From Arthrobacter nitrophenolicus (GTDB lineage: Bacteria > Actinomycetota > Actinomycetes > Actinomycetales > Micrococcaceae), in the NCBI RefSeq assembly GCF_000332815.1, contig NZ_AOFD01000021.1, forward strand, positions 1-64,000: a stretch of DNA of 64,000 nt, given 5' to 3'. Within the stretch, counting starts at the first letter, position 1. Every line of letters begins with the position of its first letter. Below are positions 38,050 to 46,548 of the stretch, one piece after another. A program made the position numbers and the translations under genes. The notes under the pieces are model-generated. The model was not told the origin of the DNA, did not search any database, and was given only the letters and a program-made list of their open reading frames with translations.

Positions 38050-39649
38050 GCGCTGACCTCTGCTTTCTCTGCGGCGGGAACCACGTCGCCGTTGATGCGG
38101 CGGTTGAGGTGCCACGGGTTGGTGTCCTGGAGGGCCTCGGGGAGCAGTTCCTGGGGAATGTTCTGGTAGGCGACCGGGCGGAGGAACCGGTTGATCGCGA
38201 GGGTGCCCACGGAAGTGGTGCGGGTGTCGGAGGTGGCAGGGAACGGGCCGCCGTGGACCATGGCGTGTCCCACTTCGACGCCGGTGGGCCAGCCGTTGAC
38301 GATGATGCGGCCCACCTTCTGTTCGAGGACAGGGATCAGGGGCGCCGCCGTCGGGTAGTCCGCCTCGGTGAGGTGCAGGGATGCGGTGAGCTGGCCTTCG
38401 ATCCGGCCGGCGGCCTTGAGCAGGTCCTGGACGTCCTTGTACCGGATGACCAGGGAGGCGGCGCCGAAGATTTCCTCGTGCAGGACGTGGTTGCTGACGA
38501 ACTGGTCCACGCCGGTGCCGAAGATGGTGGGTGCGGGGGCGTTCCGGGTGTCGCCGGGCCTGCCCTGGCCGAGGAGTTCGACGCCGTCGGCCTTGCCGAG
38601 CGCTTCGGTTCCGGCGGTCCAGGACCCGGCGATGCCCTCGGTGAGCATGGTCTGCCCGGCGCAGGCTGCCACGGCGCGGGCGACGGCGGCAGCGAGTTTG
38701 TCGCCTGCCTCGCCTTCGGGGGCGAAGAGCAGGCCGGGGGAGGTGCAGAGCTGGCCGGAGCTGCCGGTGACGGCGGTGACGTAGGCGGCGGCGAGGGCGT
38801 CGACGTCACCCTTCAGGGCGCCGTCGAACACGAAGACCGGGTTCAGGGAGGACATTTCGGCGTAGACCGGAATGGGCTCGGGCCGGGCGGCGGCGGTCTT
38901 CATGAGCGCGGTGCCGGCGGCGCGGGAGCCGGTGAAGCCGACGGCTTGATGGCGGGGTCGGAAACGAGGGCCTGGCCGATGCTGGCGCCGGGGCCGTAGA
39001 TCAGGGAGAACACGCCGGGGTGCAGGCCCGCGTCCTTGACGGCCTTGGTGACTGCCTGGCCGACGAGTTCGCTGGTGCCGGGGTGGGCGTTGTGGGCTTT
39101 GAAGACCACGGGGCAGCCGGCGGCCAGCGCGGAGGCGGTGTCACCGCCGGCGGTGGAGAATGCCAGCGGGAAGTTGCTGGCGCCGAACACGGCCACGGGC
39201 CCGAGCGGGATCTGGCGCTGGCGGATGTCCGCGCGGGGCAGGGGAGTGCGGTCCGGGATGGCGGGGTCGATGCGGACGCCGCGGAAGTCGCCCTGCCGGA
39301 CGACGTTCGCGAAGAGGCGCAGCTGGCCGGTGGTGCGGGCGCGTTCGCCCTGCAGCCGGGCCGCGGGCAGCCCTGTTTCCTGGCCTGCCCGGATGATCAG
39401 TTCGTCGCCGATGGCTTCGATGTTGTCCGCGATGGCGTCCAGGAAGGCGGCGTGGGTTTCCGGGTCAAGGGTGCTGAAGGACGGGAAGGCCTCCTTCGCC
39501 GCGGTGGTGGCGGCCTTGAGCTGCTCTTCGGTCAACAGCGTGTATGCGGGCTCCAGCGCCTCGTTGGTGGCGGGGTTGAAGCCGAAGGTTGTCTTGCCGT
39601 CGCCGACGACGTTCTGTCCGGCGATCAGGGAGTGTCCGGTGAGGGTCAC
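38046..39649 (-). CDS. 2-oxoglutarate semialdehyde dehydrogenase (NADP+-type aldehyde dehydrogenase), frameshifted
   Basis: Oxidises 2,5-dioxopentanoate to 2-oxoglutarate, the final step of the glucarate pathway. Restored length is about 534 residues, the size of the KGSADH/FatAldDH subgroup. First part: [57 protein letters not shown]. Second part: [12 protein letters not shown], the general-base glutamate in [13 protein letters not shown] and the catalytic cysteine in [10 protein letters not shown]. The break is between 38944 and 38945 (sense ATCAAG|CCGTC): one extra G gives [13 protein letters not shown]. Probable sequence error. It sits between kdgD and gudD in one unit, overlapping gudD by four bases. 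Confidence 0.87.
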
Positions 39650-39686
39650 GTGGGTTCCTCCTGTGTAGCGGGTGTCTGGGGGACGG

Positions 39687-40600
39687 TCAGGAAACTTTGG
39701 CGATGAGGGCTTTGAGGTCCGCCAGGTCCTTTTCGGCCATGTTCTGCAGCGGGGGACGGACCGGTCCGGCGGAGCGGCCGATGGCGTCCAGGCCGCCCTT
39801 GACGATGGAGACGGCGTAGCCCTTCACGCGGTCCCGGATATCCAGGTAGGGGATCACGAAGTCGTTCAGCTTCTGGTTGACGGCCGCGCGGTCGTTGTTG
39901 CGGACATCCTGGTAGAAGTCCAGGGCAAACTGCGGGACGAAGTTGTACATGGCGCTGGAATAGGTGCTCATGCCCAGCTGCAGCAGCGGCAGGGCGAAGG
40001 TTTCCGCGGTGGGCAGGCCGCCGAGGTAGAACAGCCGGTCGCCGAGCTTGGCGTAGACGCGGGCGTCGTGTTCGAGGTCGCCCACGCCGTCCTTGAAGCC
40101 GATCAGGTTTTCGTGGCGGTCAGCCAGGGTGGCCACGGTGGTGTCCTTGTAGATGGCGTTGGCGCGGTTGTAGATGATGACGCCGAGGGAGGTGGAGCTG
40201 CAGACGGCGCTGACATGTCGATGAGTCCGCCCTGGTCCGCTTCGGTCAGGTACGGGGGGAGCAGCAGGATGCCTTCGGCGCCGGCGGCCTCGGCGGCCTG
40301 GGCGTTCTCGATGGCCTGCGCCGTGGATCCGCCCGCGGAGGCCAGCACCGGAACCTGGCCACCCACCTCGTCGACGGCGGCAGCAACCACGCGCGCGGAT
40401 TCAGCCGGGGTCAGGGAGAACCCTTCGCCTGTGCCGCCTGCTGCGAAGAGGCCGGCCACCGGGAAGCTTGCCTGCCACGCAAGGTGCTTGCGGTAGTTCT
40501 CCTCATCGAACTGCAGCCGGGCGTCAAAGGATGTCACCGGGAACGACAGCAGGCCGTCCTTCAGCGTGTTTGCCAGTTCCTGCGGGGTGTATTTTGCCAC
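39687..40600 (-). CDS. kdgD: 5-dehydro-4-deoxyglucarate dehydratase, frameshifted
   Basis: DHDPS/NAL-superfamily TIM barrel that dehydrates and decarboxylates 5-dehydro-4-deoxyglucarate to 2,5-dioxopentanoate. Restored length is about 304 residues. First part: [20 protein letters not shown] and [17 protein letters not shown] (pyruvyl-binding loop). Second part: [13 protein letters not shown] with the Schiff-base lysine, and [14 protein letters not shown]. The frame breaks between 40216 and 40217 (sense ATCGAC|ATGTC); one extra C gives [24 protein letters not shown] and joins the halves. First gene of the glucarate unit. The promoter region upstream carries a motif shared with tctC. Confidence 0.88.
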
Positions 40601-40670
40601 GGTGTGTCCTCCATGTGATCGCCGTGTGCGGCGGCTGGTGTTGGGTTCCCGTTCAGGTTAGGCAGCGGAC

Positions 40671-40686
40671 ATCATGCCTGTCTAAG
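40671..40686. promoter_or_regulatory. operator motif shared with the tctC promoter
   Basis: ATCATGCCTGTCTAAG. Read towards kdgD it is CTTAGACAGGCATGAT, which matches CTTAGACAGGCATCAT at 41665-41680 in 15 of 16 bases. In both places TTAGAC could be the -35 element, followed 18-19 bases later by TAACCT (here) or TAAACT (tctC). Likely LysR site plus promoter. Confidence 0.55.
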
Positions 40687-40704
40687 TGTATTTATGTATC
40701 TATT

Positions 40705-40721
40705 GATGCCGTAACGGCATC
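40705..40721. promoter_or_regulatory. 17-bp perfect palindrome upstream of kdgD
   Basis: GATGCCGT-A-ACGGCATC, perfect around one central base. It lies between the lysR stop (40742) and the shared motif. It could terminate lysR transcription, though there is no T tract, or be an operator for another regulator such as a GntR protein. Confidence 0.5.
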
Positions 40722-40741
40722 GTACCGTCTGGGTCCTGCTT

Positions 40742-41629
40742 CTACTCCGCGCGGAATTCCAGGTCCTGCAGGAGGCGCCGCAGGGCCGGGTTCTCCAACT
40801 TGCGGTTCCAGATCGCGTGCAGCTCAACGGGTTGTTCCGTATCCATCCCTGCGATGGGGAGGAACTCGACGCCTTTGAGCCCCAGGAGCGTGGCCGAGTG
40901 CGGAACGAACGCGACTCCGCGGCGGGCGGCCACCAGCGAAACCATGGTGAGGACCTGGCTGACCGTATGCACCACATTGGCGTGCTGGATGGGGAGCAGC
41001 TTCACCACCAGGTCGTAGAAGTACGTGGCCTTGGTGGGTGAGTGCATGATGAGCGGTTCATCCTTGAAGTCCGCGTCCTCCACCGGCCGGGTCAGCCGGG
41101 CAAGCCGGTGCCCCTCCGGGACTGCCAGCATCATCGCTTCCCGGTACAGCAGGTGGGAGTCGAAGGTGTCCCGGTCGAAGGGCGGCCGTGCCAGGCCGAG
41201 GTCCAGCCGGCCGGTGAGGAGCCCCTCGATCTGTTCGCCGGTCACGAGTTCCTGGAGGTCGACGTCCACGTCCGGGATGATTTCCGCAACCTCCTCGAGC
41301 AGCGGCCCGAGGATGCTGAAGCCGCTGGCTGCCGTGAAGCCGATCCGGAGGACACCCGAGCGGCCGGTGGCGATCCGCCTGGCAGTGACAGGGGCCCGGG
41401 CCGCCAATGCCATCAGCCGTTTCGCCTCCTCCAGGAAAGCGCCGCCTGCCGGGGTCAGCTGGACCTTCCGGTTGTCGCGTTCCAGCAGTTCCGTCCCGAT
41501 GGCCTTCTCAAGTTTCTGGATCTGCCGGCTCAGTGGAGGCTGGGTCATGTTCAGCCGCTCCGCAGCCCTGCCGAAGTGGAGTTCCTCTGCCACCGCGATG
41601 AATCCGGCCAACTGGTCAAACGTAAACAT
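40742..41629 (-). CDS. LysR family transcriptional regulator
   Basis: 295 residues. N-terminal winged HTH (about 3-62: FDQLAGFIAVAEELHFGRAAERLNMTQPPLSRQIQKLEKAIG) and a C-terminal periplasmic-binding-fold effector domain (about 90-290). It has the CatR/BenM-like layout (TELLERDNRKVQLTPAGGAFLEEAKRL). It lies between the kdgD unit, same strand, and the divergent tctC operon. The same 16-base motif occurs upstream of both, so it probably controls both and itself, with glucarate or a pathway intermediate as effector. That function is inferred from position and motif. Confidence 0.9.
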   Translation of the reverse strand: MFTFDQLAGFIAVAEELHFGRAAERLNMTQPPLSRQIQKLEKAIGTELLERDNRKVQLTPAGGAFLEEAKRLMALAARAPVTARRIATGRSGVLRIGFTAASGFSILGPLLEEVAEIIPDVDVDLQELVTGEQIEGLLTGRLDLGLARPPFDRDTFDSHLLYREAMMLAVPEGHRLARLTRPVEDADFKDEPLIMHSPTKATYFYDLVVKLLPIQHANVVHTVSQVLTMVSLVAARRGVAFVPHSATLLGLKGVEFLPIAGMDTEQPVELHAIWNRKLENPALRRLLQDLEFRAE

Positions 41630-41664
41630 GATGCCTTTCGGGTATTACTCGATGCTTATCTGGG

Positions 41665-41680
41665 CTTAGACAGGCATCAT
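41665..41680. promoter_or_regulatory. operator/promoter motif between lysR and tctC
   Basis: CTTAGACAGGCATCAT, the partner of the motif at 40671. TTAGAC (41666-41671), an 18-base spacer and TAAACT (41690-41695) form a plausible tctC promoter. GATGC at 41651-41655 and GCATC at 41674-41678 form a short dyad around it. It is 36 bases from the lysR start, fitting LysR autoregulation. Confidence 0.55.
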
Positions 41681-41768
41681 ACTCCTCCCTAAACTCGACC
41701 TAGCGAGCCCGAAGTGATTCGGTTCACAAGCCATCCGGGCCAGTCCGGAGCAGTATCAAGGAGTCCCA

Positions 41769-42770
41769 ATGAAGCACTTCCCCTCCCGCCGCACCGTCCT
41801 GGGTGCGGCGTCCGCCATCACGCTGCTGGCGCTGACTGCGTGCGGCAATGTTGCCGGCGGCGCCAGCAATTCCGCAGAGTACCCGTCCGGGCCCATCAAC
41901 CTCACGGTCGGCCAGGCGGCTGGCGGCAGCACCGACCTCATTGCCCGTGCCCTCGCCGAAGGCGCTTCCAAGACCCTCGGCCAGCCGATGCCCGTAGTCA
42001 ACAAGCCCGGAGCCAACGGTGCCCTGGCCACCAAGGAAGTGGCCGGCAAGCCGGCCGACGGGCAGGAACTGGTCCTGTTGACCGCCTCCCTCATCACCAT
42101 CACCCCGCTGGCCGTGACGCCGGATGAAGCTGTCAACATCGACGACCTGGACATCATCGCCGGCCTTTCCCAGGATGACTACGTCCTGGTGGCCAGCCCC
42201 GAGTCCGGCTTCAAGAGCTTCAAGGACGTCACCGACGCCGGCCGCAACGTCACCTTTGGCACCACCGGAGTGGGCACCGGCAGCCAGCTGGCCCAGACCG
42301 TGCTCTTCAAGCAGGCCAACGTCACCGGCACCGACATCCCGTTCGACAGCGGCAAGCCCGCCCTGACCGCGGTCATGGGCAACCAGGTGGAGCTCGCCAC
42401 GATCCAGCTCGGCGAGGCCATGCCGCAAATTGAAGCCGGCAAGGTGTCCCCGCTCCTGGTCTTCTCCGAGGACCGCAACAGCTTCCTGCCGGATACCCCG
42501 TCTGCGAAGGAAGCCGGTTACGACGTCCCCGTTGCACAGTACCGCGCCGTGGCAGCCCCCAAGGGGACGCCGCAGGAGGTCAAGGACAAGCTCCTCGAGG
42601 CCTTCCAGGAAACCTTCAAGTCGGACGCCTACAAGGAGTTCAACGAGAAGAACATGCTGACCCCCAAGGAACTCTCCGGCGAGGAAGTTGTTGAGGAATG
42701 GAAGGGCTACGCAGCCAAGTACAAGGAGCTGGTGGAGAAGTACGACATCAGCCTGAGCGGAAATAAGTGA
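41769..42770 (+). CDS. tripartite tricarboxylate transporter substrate-binding protein (TctC/Bug family)
   Basis: 333 residues. Lipoprotein signal peptide with lipobox LTACG (cysteine near residue 19), then a Bug-type receptor domain: INLTVGQAAGGSTDLIARALAE, PVVNKPGANGALATKEVAGKPADG, FGTTGVGTGSQLA. These bind carboxylates such as citrate, tartrate or aldarates through conserved water-mediated contacts. With tctB and tctA it forms a complete transporter. The first gene of the operon, divergent from lysR. The substrate is probably glucarate or galactarate given the regulator context. Confidence 0.92.
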   Translation: MKHFPSRRTVLGAASAITLLALTACGNVAGGASNSAEYPSGPINLTVGQAAGGSTDLIARALAEGASKTLGQPMPVVNKPGANGALATKEVAGKPADGQELVLLTASLITITPLAVTPDEAVNIDDLDIIAGLSQDDYVLVASPESGFKSFKDVTDAGRNVTFGTTGVGTGSQLAQTVLFKQANVTGTDIPFDSGKPALTAVMGNQVELATIQLGEAMPQIEAGKVSPLLVFSEDRNSFLPDTPSAKEAGYDVPVAQYRAVAAPKGTPQEVKDKLLEAFQETFKSDAYKEFNEKNMLTPKELSGEEVVEEWKGYAAKYKELVEKYDISLSGNK

Positions 42771-43359
42771 TTCCTGTGAATGGAACACCCGCAGTACCCG
42801 CCGGGGGAGGGAGGACCGCTGCCTCCCCGGCGGGGACACCCCCCGCACCGGGAGCGGCGAAGCCCTGGAGGACCTGACCCCGGAACAGCTCGCGGCCCAG
42901 TGGGAAGCGGAGAAGCCACCTGCGGCAGGGGCCCTGGCCAACACGGCGTCCTCGCTGGTGGTGGTCGGGGTGGGGATTGCCGCCGTCGTCCTTTCCATCG
43001 CGATGGGGCTGGGAACGCCGGACAAGCCGCAGCCCGGGCTCTGGCCCTTCCTCATCAGCTGCGCCATGGTGGCCCTCGGCCTCTTCCAGCTGGTCATCGG
43101 CCGGCACAACCGTGACGCTGAAAAGTTCACCAGGATGTCGACGGCGCCCCTCACCGGCCTGGTGACGCTCGCGGCCATGGTGGCCCTCATGCCCCTGATC
43201 GGATTCGAACTGCCCGCGCTGGTGCTCTGCATCATCTGGATGCGCTTCCTGGGCGGCGAAACCTGGCGCTCCACGCTCCTGGTCAGCGCGCTCGTCGTCG
43301 TTGCCTTCTACGGCATCTTCGTCCTGGCGCTCCGCACTTCCATTCCCCACCTCTTCTAG
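42767..43359 (+). CDS. tripartite tricarboxylate transporter small membrane subunit (TctB), probably frameshifted
   Basis: TctB protein with four TM segments (ANTASSLVVVGVGIAAVVLSIAMGLG, PGLWPFLISCAMVALGLFQLVIG, LVTLAAMVALMPLIGFELPALVLCIIW, LLVSALVVVAFYGIFVLAL). The frame holding these has no good start before 42958, inside TM1. A GTG at 42767 that overlaps the tctC stop (GTGA), with GAGCGGA before it, opens a different frame (IPVNGTPAVPAGGG...). One missing base, in the six-C run at 42839-42844 or in GGG near 42851, joins the two as ...GSGEALEDLTPEQLAAQWEAEK then TM1. Restored length about 197 residues. Confidence 0.75.
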
Positions 43360-43368
43360 GAGAACGCC

Positions 43369-44901
43369 GTGGACTTTTTGAACCCCGTCATTAACGGGTT
43401 TGCGGTTGTCCTGGAGCCGACCAACCTGCTCTACTGCCTGGTGGGCGTCGTCATCGGCATGCTCATCGGCGTGCTGCCCGGGCTCGGCCCGGCGGCAACC
43501 ATCGCCATCCTGCTCCCGCTGACCTACGGCGTGGAACCGGTCACCGCCATCATCATGCTGGCCGGCATCTTCTACGGCGCCCAGTACGGCGGCACCATCA
43601 CCTCCGTGCTCCTCCGCCTCCCCGGCGAGGCATCCTCCGTGGTCACGGTCTTCGACGGCTACCAGCTGGCGAAGCAGGGCAAAGCCGGTACCGCCCTGGG
43701 GCTGGCCGCCATCGGCTCGTTCGTCGGCGGCACGGCCGCCATCATCGGCCTCACTTTCCTTGCCCCGCTCGTGGCCGGCTTCGCCCTGGACTTCGGGCCT
43801 CCGGAGTACACCGCCCTCGCCCTGCTGGGCATCCTCCTGGTGGCAACCATCAGCAGCGGCGCCAAGGCCAAAGCCCTCATCGCCGCCGCACTGGGACTCC
43901 TGCTTGCCACGGTGGGCCGGGACATCTTCACCGGCGAAAGCCGCTTCACGTTCGGCAGCCTGCAGCTGGCGGACGGCATCGACTTCGTCCCCATCGCCAT
44001 GGGCATCTTCGGCCTGGGCGAGATCCTCTACAACCTGGAGGAACGGCACCGTGCAGCCAAGGCGCCGTCGAAAGTCGCCAACGTCTGGCCCTCCCGCGGC
44101 GACCTCAAGCAGGCCTCCGGCGCTGTTGGCCGCGGCTCCGTCCTCGGCTTCTTCCTGGGCATCCTCCCTGGTGGCGGCGCCACCATTGCCTCCATGGCGT
44201 CCTATGCCATGGAAAAGAAACGGGCCAAGCAGCCGGAACGCTTCGGCAAGGGCGCGCCGGAAGGCGTTGCCGGGCCGGAAACGGCCAACAACGCCGCCGC
44301 CACCTCCTCCTTCATCCCGCTGCTGACCCTCGGCATCCCGGCCAACGCAACCATGGCGCTGATGTTCGGTGCGCTGCTGATCCAGGGCGTCACGCCCGGG
44401 CCGGGACTCGTTGAGGAAGACCCGGAGCTGTTCTGGGGCGTGGTGAACTCGATGTACATCGGCAACATCCTGCTGCTGATCATGAGCCTGCCGCTGGTGG
44501 GCATCTTCGTCCGGATCCTCCGCGTCCGGGCTGCCATCCTGGCGCCCATCACGGCGCTGATCACCCTGCTCGGTGCCTACACCATCAACAACAGCATGTT
44601 CGATGTCACCCTCGTGGTGGTCTTCGGCGTTGTGGGTTACCTGATGAAGAAGTTCGGCTACGAACCCGGCCCGCTGGTGCTCGCCTTCGTCCTCGGCGAA
44701 CTCCTCGAAAGCTCCATGCGCCGTTCCCTGCTGACGTTCGGCGGCGACCCGTTCGGATTCTTCGGCCGCCCCATCTCGGCCACCCTGCTGGTGGTCTTCG
44801 TCCTGGTGGCCGTGCTGCCGTTCATCCGCAGCGCCATCGCCAAGCGCAGGACCGTCTCCACCCCAACAGCCGCCAGGCCGGACATAAAGGAAAAGGTATG
44901 A
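43369..44901 (+). CDS. tripartite tricarboxylate transporter large permease (TctA)
   Basis: 510 residues with about 12 TM. The TctA signature is clear: LLYCLVGVVIGMLIGVLPGLGPAATIAILLPLTY, the GIFYGAQYGGTITSVLLRLPGEASSVVT block, GILPGGGATIASMASYAMEKK, and GPETANNAAATSSFIPLLTLGIPANATMALMFGALL. It forms the translocation path, driven by the sodium or proton gradient. GTG start ten bases after tctB, preceded by AGGAG. Its stop overlaps the next gene by ATGA at 44898. Confidence 0.94.
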   Translation: MDFLNPVINGFAVVLEPTNLLYCLVGVVIGMLIGVLPGLGPAATIAILLPLTYGVEPVTAIIMLAGIFYGAQYGGTITSVLLRLPGEASSVVTVFDGYQLAKQGKAGTALGLAAIGSFVGGTAAIIGLTFLAPLVAGFALDFGPPEYTALALLGILLVATISSGAKAKALIAAALGLLLATVGRDIFTGESRFTFGSLQLADGIDFVPIAMGIFGLGEILYNLEERHRAAKAPSKVANVWPSRGDLKQASGAVGRGSVLGFFLGILPGGGATIASMASYAMEKKRAKQPERFGKGAPEGVAGPETANNAAATSSFIPLLTLGIPANATMALMFGALLIQGVTPGPGLVEEDPELFWGVVNSMYIGNILLLIMSLPLVGIFVRILRVRAAILAPITALITLLGAYTINNSMFDVTLVVVFGVVGYLMKKFGYEPGPLVLAFVLGELLESSMRRSLLTFGGDPFGFFGRPISATLLVVFVLVAVLPFIRSAIAKRRTVSTPTAARPDIKEKV

Positions 44902-45302
44902 GCATCGTCGTTGGATTCGTTCCCACCCCTGCCGGAGAAGCGGCCCTCGCGGCAGGCATCGCCGAAGCGCGGCTGCGGAGCGAGGACCTCCTGATCGTCA
45001 ATTCCGCCCGGGAGGGCGCGCTGGTGGACAAGTCGGTAGCCCCGGACGTCCTGCTGGAGCAGGCGGCCCGGCGCGCGGCAGATGCGGGCGTGGAGGCGCG
45101 CGTGATCCAGCCGCCGTACCAGCACGACCTCGCCGACGAGTTCCTGGACGTGGCCCGGGAGGCCAACGCGTCCCTGATCGTCATCGGGCTGCGCCACCGC
45201 ACCCAGGTGGGCAAGTTCATCCTGGGCAGCCACGCCCAGCGCATCCTGATGCAGGCGGACCGGCCGGTGCTCGCGGTCAAGGCCGACGGCGGCAACTTCT
45301 AG
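44898..45302 (+). CDS. universal stress protein (UspA family)
   Basis: 134 residues, single Usp domain: SIVVGFVPTPAGEAALAAGIAEA at the N-terminus and the ATP-binding block VIGLRHRTQVGKFILGSHAQRILMQADRPVLAVK, in which G-(x2)-G-(x9)-G-S-type spacing is kept (GLRHRTQVGKFILGS). It overlaps the TctA stop by four bases, so it is part of the transporter operon. Usp proteins encoded with TTT or TRAP systems are thought to bind the transporter and regulate it according to ATP state; that is inference for this one. Confidence 0.88.
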   Translation: MSIVVGFVPTPAGEAALAAGIAEARLRSEDLLIVNSAREGALVDKSVAPDVLLEQAARRAADAGVEARVIQPPYQHDLADEFLDVAREANASLIVIGLRHRTQVGKFILGSHAQRILMQADRPVLAVKADGGNF

Positions 45303-45323
45303 CAGCGGAAGGACCGAGGCAGC

Positions 45324-45587
45324 ATGTACAGGCACAATCCGGTCCGGCGGGCAGCGGCACTTCCCCACGCGCCGGTACCCGACTGGTCAAAGCTCGCCAG
45401 GGACGACTACGTGGAGGTGCGGACCTCCAGCGGGGCGGTGTTCGCCGGAACCATTGACATGATCGCCGCCAACCGCAGCGTCTTCTGGGTGATCCGCAGC
45501 GACGGTGCCGGCCGGACCATGGTGTACTCGGGCGACGACGTTTCAGTCACCAAGGTGGCCAGGCGGCGGGAGTTCGCCGCTGCCTAG
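45324..45587 (+). CDS. small protein with Sm/Hfq-like pattern, 87 residues
   Basis: Last gene of the tct operon, 21 bases after usp with GGAAGGA as ribosome site. After a basic N-terminus (YRHNPVRRAAALPHAP) there is a compact beta-rich part: DYVEVRTSSGAVFAGTIDMI, SVFWVIRSDGAGRTMVYSGDDV, SVTKVARR. The alternation V-x-V-x-(T/S)-x-x-G-x-x-F-x-G-T-(I/L), then a hydrophobic strand, then (Y)-x-G-(D)-x-V resembles the Sm1 and Sm2 motifs of LSm/Hfq-type barrels, but an SH3-like barrel of other kind is equally possible. No family match that I can name. It ends at a strong terminator. Confidence 0.65.
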   Translation: MYRHNPVRRAAALPHAPVPDWSKLARDDYVEVRTSSGAVFAGTIDMIAANRSVFWVIRSDGAGRTMVYSGDDVSVTKVARRREFAAA

Positions 45588-45605
45588 CCTCGCTTCGGTG
45601 CTGGG

Positions 45606-45642
45606 AAAGCCGGTGGTCCCAGCAGGGGCCACCGGCTTTTTT
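45606..45642 (+). terminator. intrinsic terminator of the tct operon
   Basis: Perfect 11-bp stem AAAGCCGGTGG / CCACCGGCTTT (45606-45616, 45629-45639), 12-base loop, T tract of six running to 45642. It overlaps the stop codon of the convergent Nudix gene by two bases. Confidence 0.92.
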
Positions 45643-46120
45643 ACGTCCGACGGCGGACATGGTCAGCAAGTGCATCGAGCGCCGGGATCTGCCCCTTGAC
45701 CAGCTTCAGGCGGGCCTCGTGCTCGGGGAACCAGCGGGCGTCGTCGACCTCGGGGTAGTCCTGGATCCGGCCGGAGCCCTTGGGCCATTCCAGCGGAAAG
45801 GTGTTGCTGGTGATCTGCCCGGGCTGGAAGTCCTGCTCGGCCGTAAACACGGTGATGATTTTGCCGGAGGGCTGCTTGAAATCACCAAGATGGCGGTAGT
45901 CAGCGTCCGGCGCCGCGGTACCCATCTCCTCCGCAAATTCACGCAGCGCGGCCACCAGCGGGTCCTCATCATCCGTGTATTCGCCCTTGGGGATTGACCA
46001 GGCGTGCGTGTCCTTGCGGGCCCAGAACGGTCCGCCCATGTGGGCGATCCAGACCTCCAGTCCCTCGGTCCCGCCCTGCCCCCTTCTGTACAGCAGGATT
46101 CCTGCGCTTCGTACCGGCAT
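45641..46120 (-). CDS. Nudix hydrolase
   Basis: 159 residues. Complete Nudix box GEYTDDEDPLVAALREFAEEMG (GX5EX7REUXEEXGU, near residues 46-68), preceded by VRSAGILLYRR and GGPFWARKDTHAWSIPKG, the pattern of DUF4916-/Ap4A-like or MutT-like diphosphohydrolases that use NUDIX with a W-S-(L/I)-P-K-G strand. Substrate not determined. It probably cleans up nucleoside diphosphate derivatives in the cytoplasm. Single-gene unit. The stop lies on the terminator of the convergent tct operon. Confidence 0.87.
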   Translation of the reverse strand: MPVRSAGILLYRRGQGGTEGLEVWIAHMGGPFWARKDTHAWSIPKGEYTDDEDPLVAALREFAEEMGTAAPDADYRHLGDFKQPSGKIITVFTAEQDFQPGQITSNTFPLEWPKGSGRIQDYPEVDDARWFPEHEARLKLVKGQIPALDALADHVRRRT

Positions 46121-46236
46121 ATCTCCTCCAGTGGTGCGGCGAAAAAAGTTCCGGATCCGCCGTCCGGTGTTAACCCGCAGTTCACGGTGCTGCTTTAGGT
46201 TATTCCTTCAAGCACTCTGCTCGAAGGGGACCCGTC

Positions 46237-46506
46237 ATGGCCAATATTGCTGAAGTGTTGGGTCGGCTGACGCCGGAAGAACTTGATGAACTCCGTGGCC
46301 TGGGCCCCCAGGGCCACTTGCCGCGGCATCTCCAGGATGCTTTGGACCGTGCTGCGGGCGGCCCCGGCTCAGGACGGGGATACTACGTCCCGACCGGCAA
46401 CGTCAGCGCCACGGGCGGTCCGCTGCTGGCGCTGCGCAGCGACGTGTCCAGCTGGCTCTTCAATTCGCACCGCGACGACCCGGACCAGCTGCCGCGGCAC
46501 CAATAG
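46237..46506 (+). CDS. hypothetical protein, 89 residues
   Basis: ANIAEVLGRLTPEELDELRGLGPQGHLPRHLQDALDRAAGG then a glycine-rich link (GPGSGRGYY), VPTGNVSATGGPLLALRSDVSSWL and an Asp/Pro-rich end. No known domain. The start is well supported by CGAAGGGGAC seven bases upstream, and an AT-richer leader (about 46190-46220) suggests its own promoter. The N-terminal helices look like a small soluble domain. Function unknown. Confidence 0.65.
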   Translation: MANIAEVLGRLTPEELDELRGLGPQGHLPRHLQDALDRAAGGPGSGRGYYVPTGNVSATGGPLLALRSDVSSWLFNSHRDDPDQLPRHQ

Positions 46507-46517
46507 TTCCACTCTGT

Positions 46518-46542
46518 CCCGGCCGTATATTGAGAGGCCGGG
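46518..46542. terminator. 7-bp hairpin between convergent genes
   Basis: CCCGGCC (46518-46524) and GGCCGGG (46536-46542), 11-base AT-rich loop, in the 42-base gap between stops at 46506 and 46549. Likely a bidirectional terminator without T tract. Confidence 0.5.
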
Positions 46543-46548
46543 CGCACG

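Noticed and set aside
42780..43115. Alternative 111-residue frame in the tctB region
   Set aside because: Its sequence is Gly/Pro/Arg-rich shadow; the other frame holds all TctB membrane segments.
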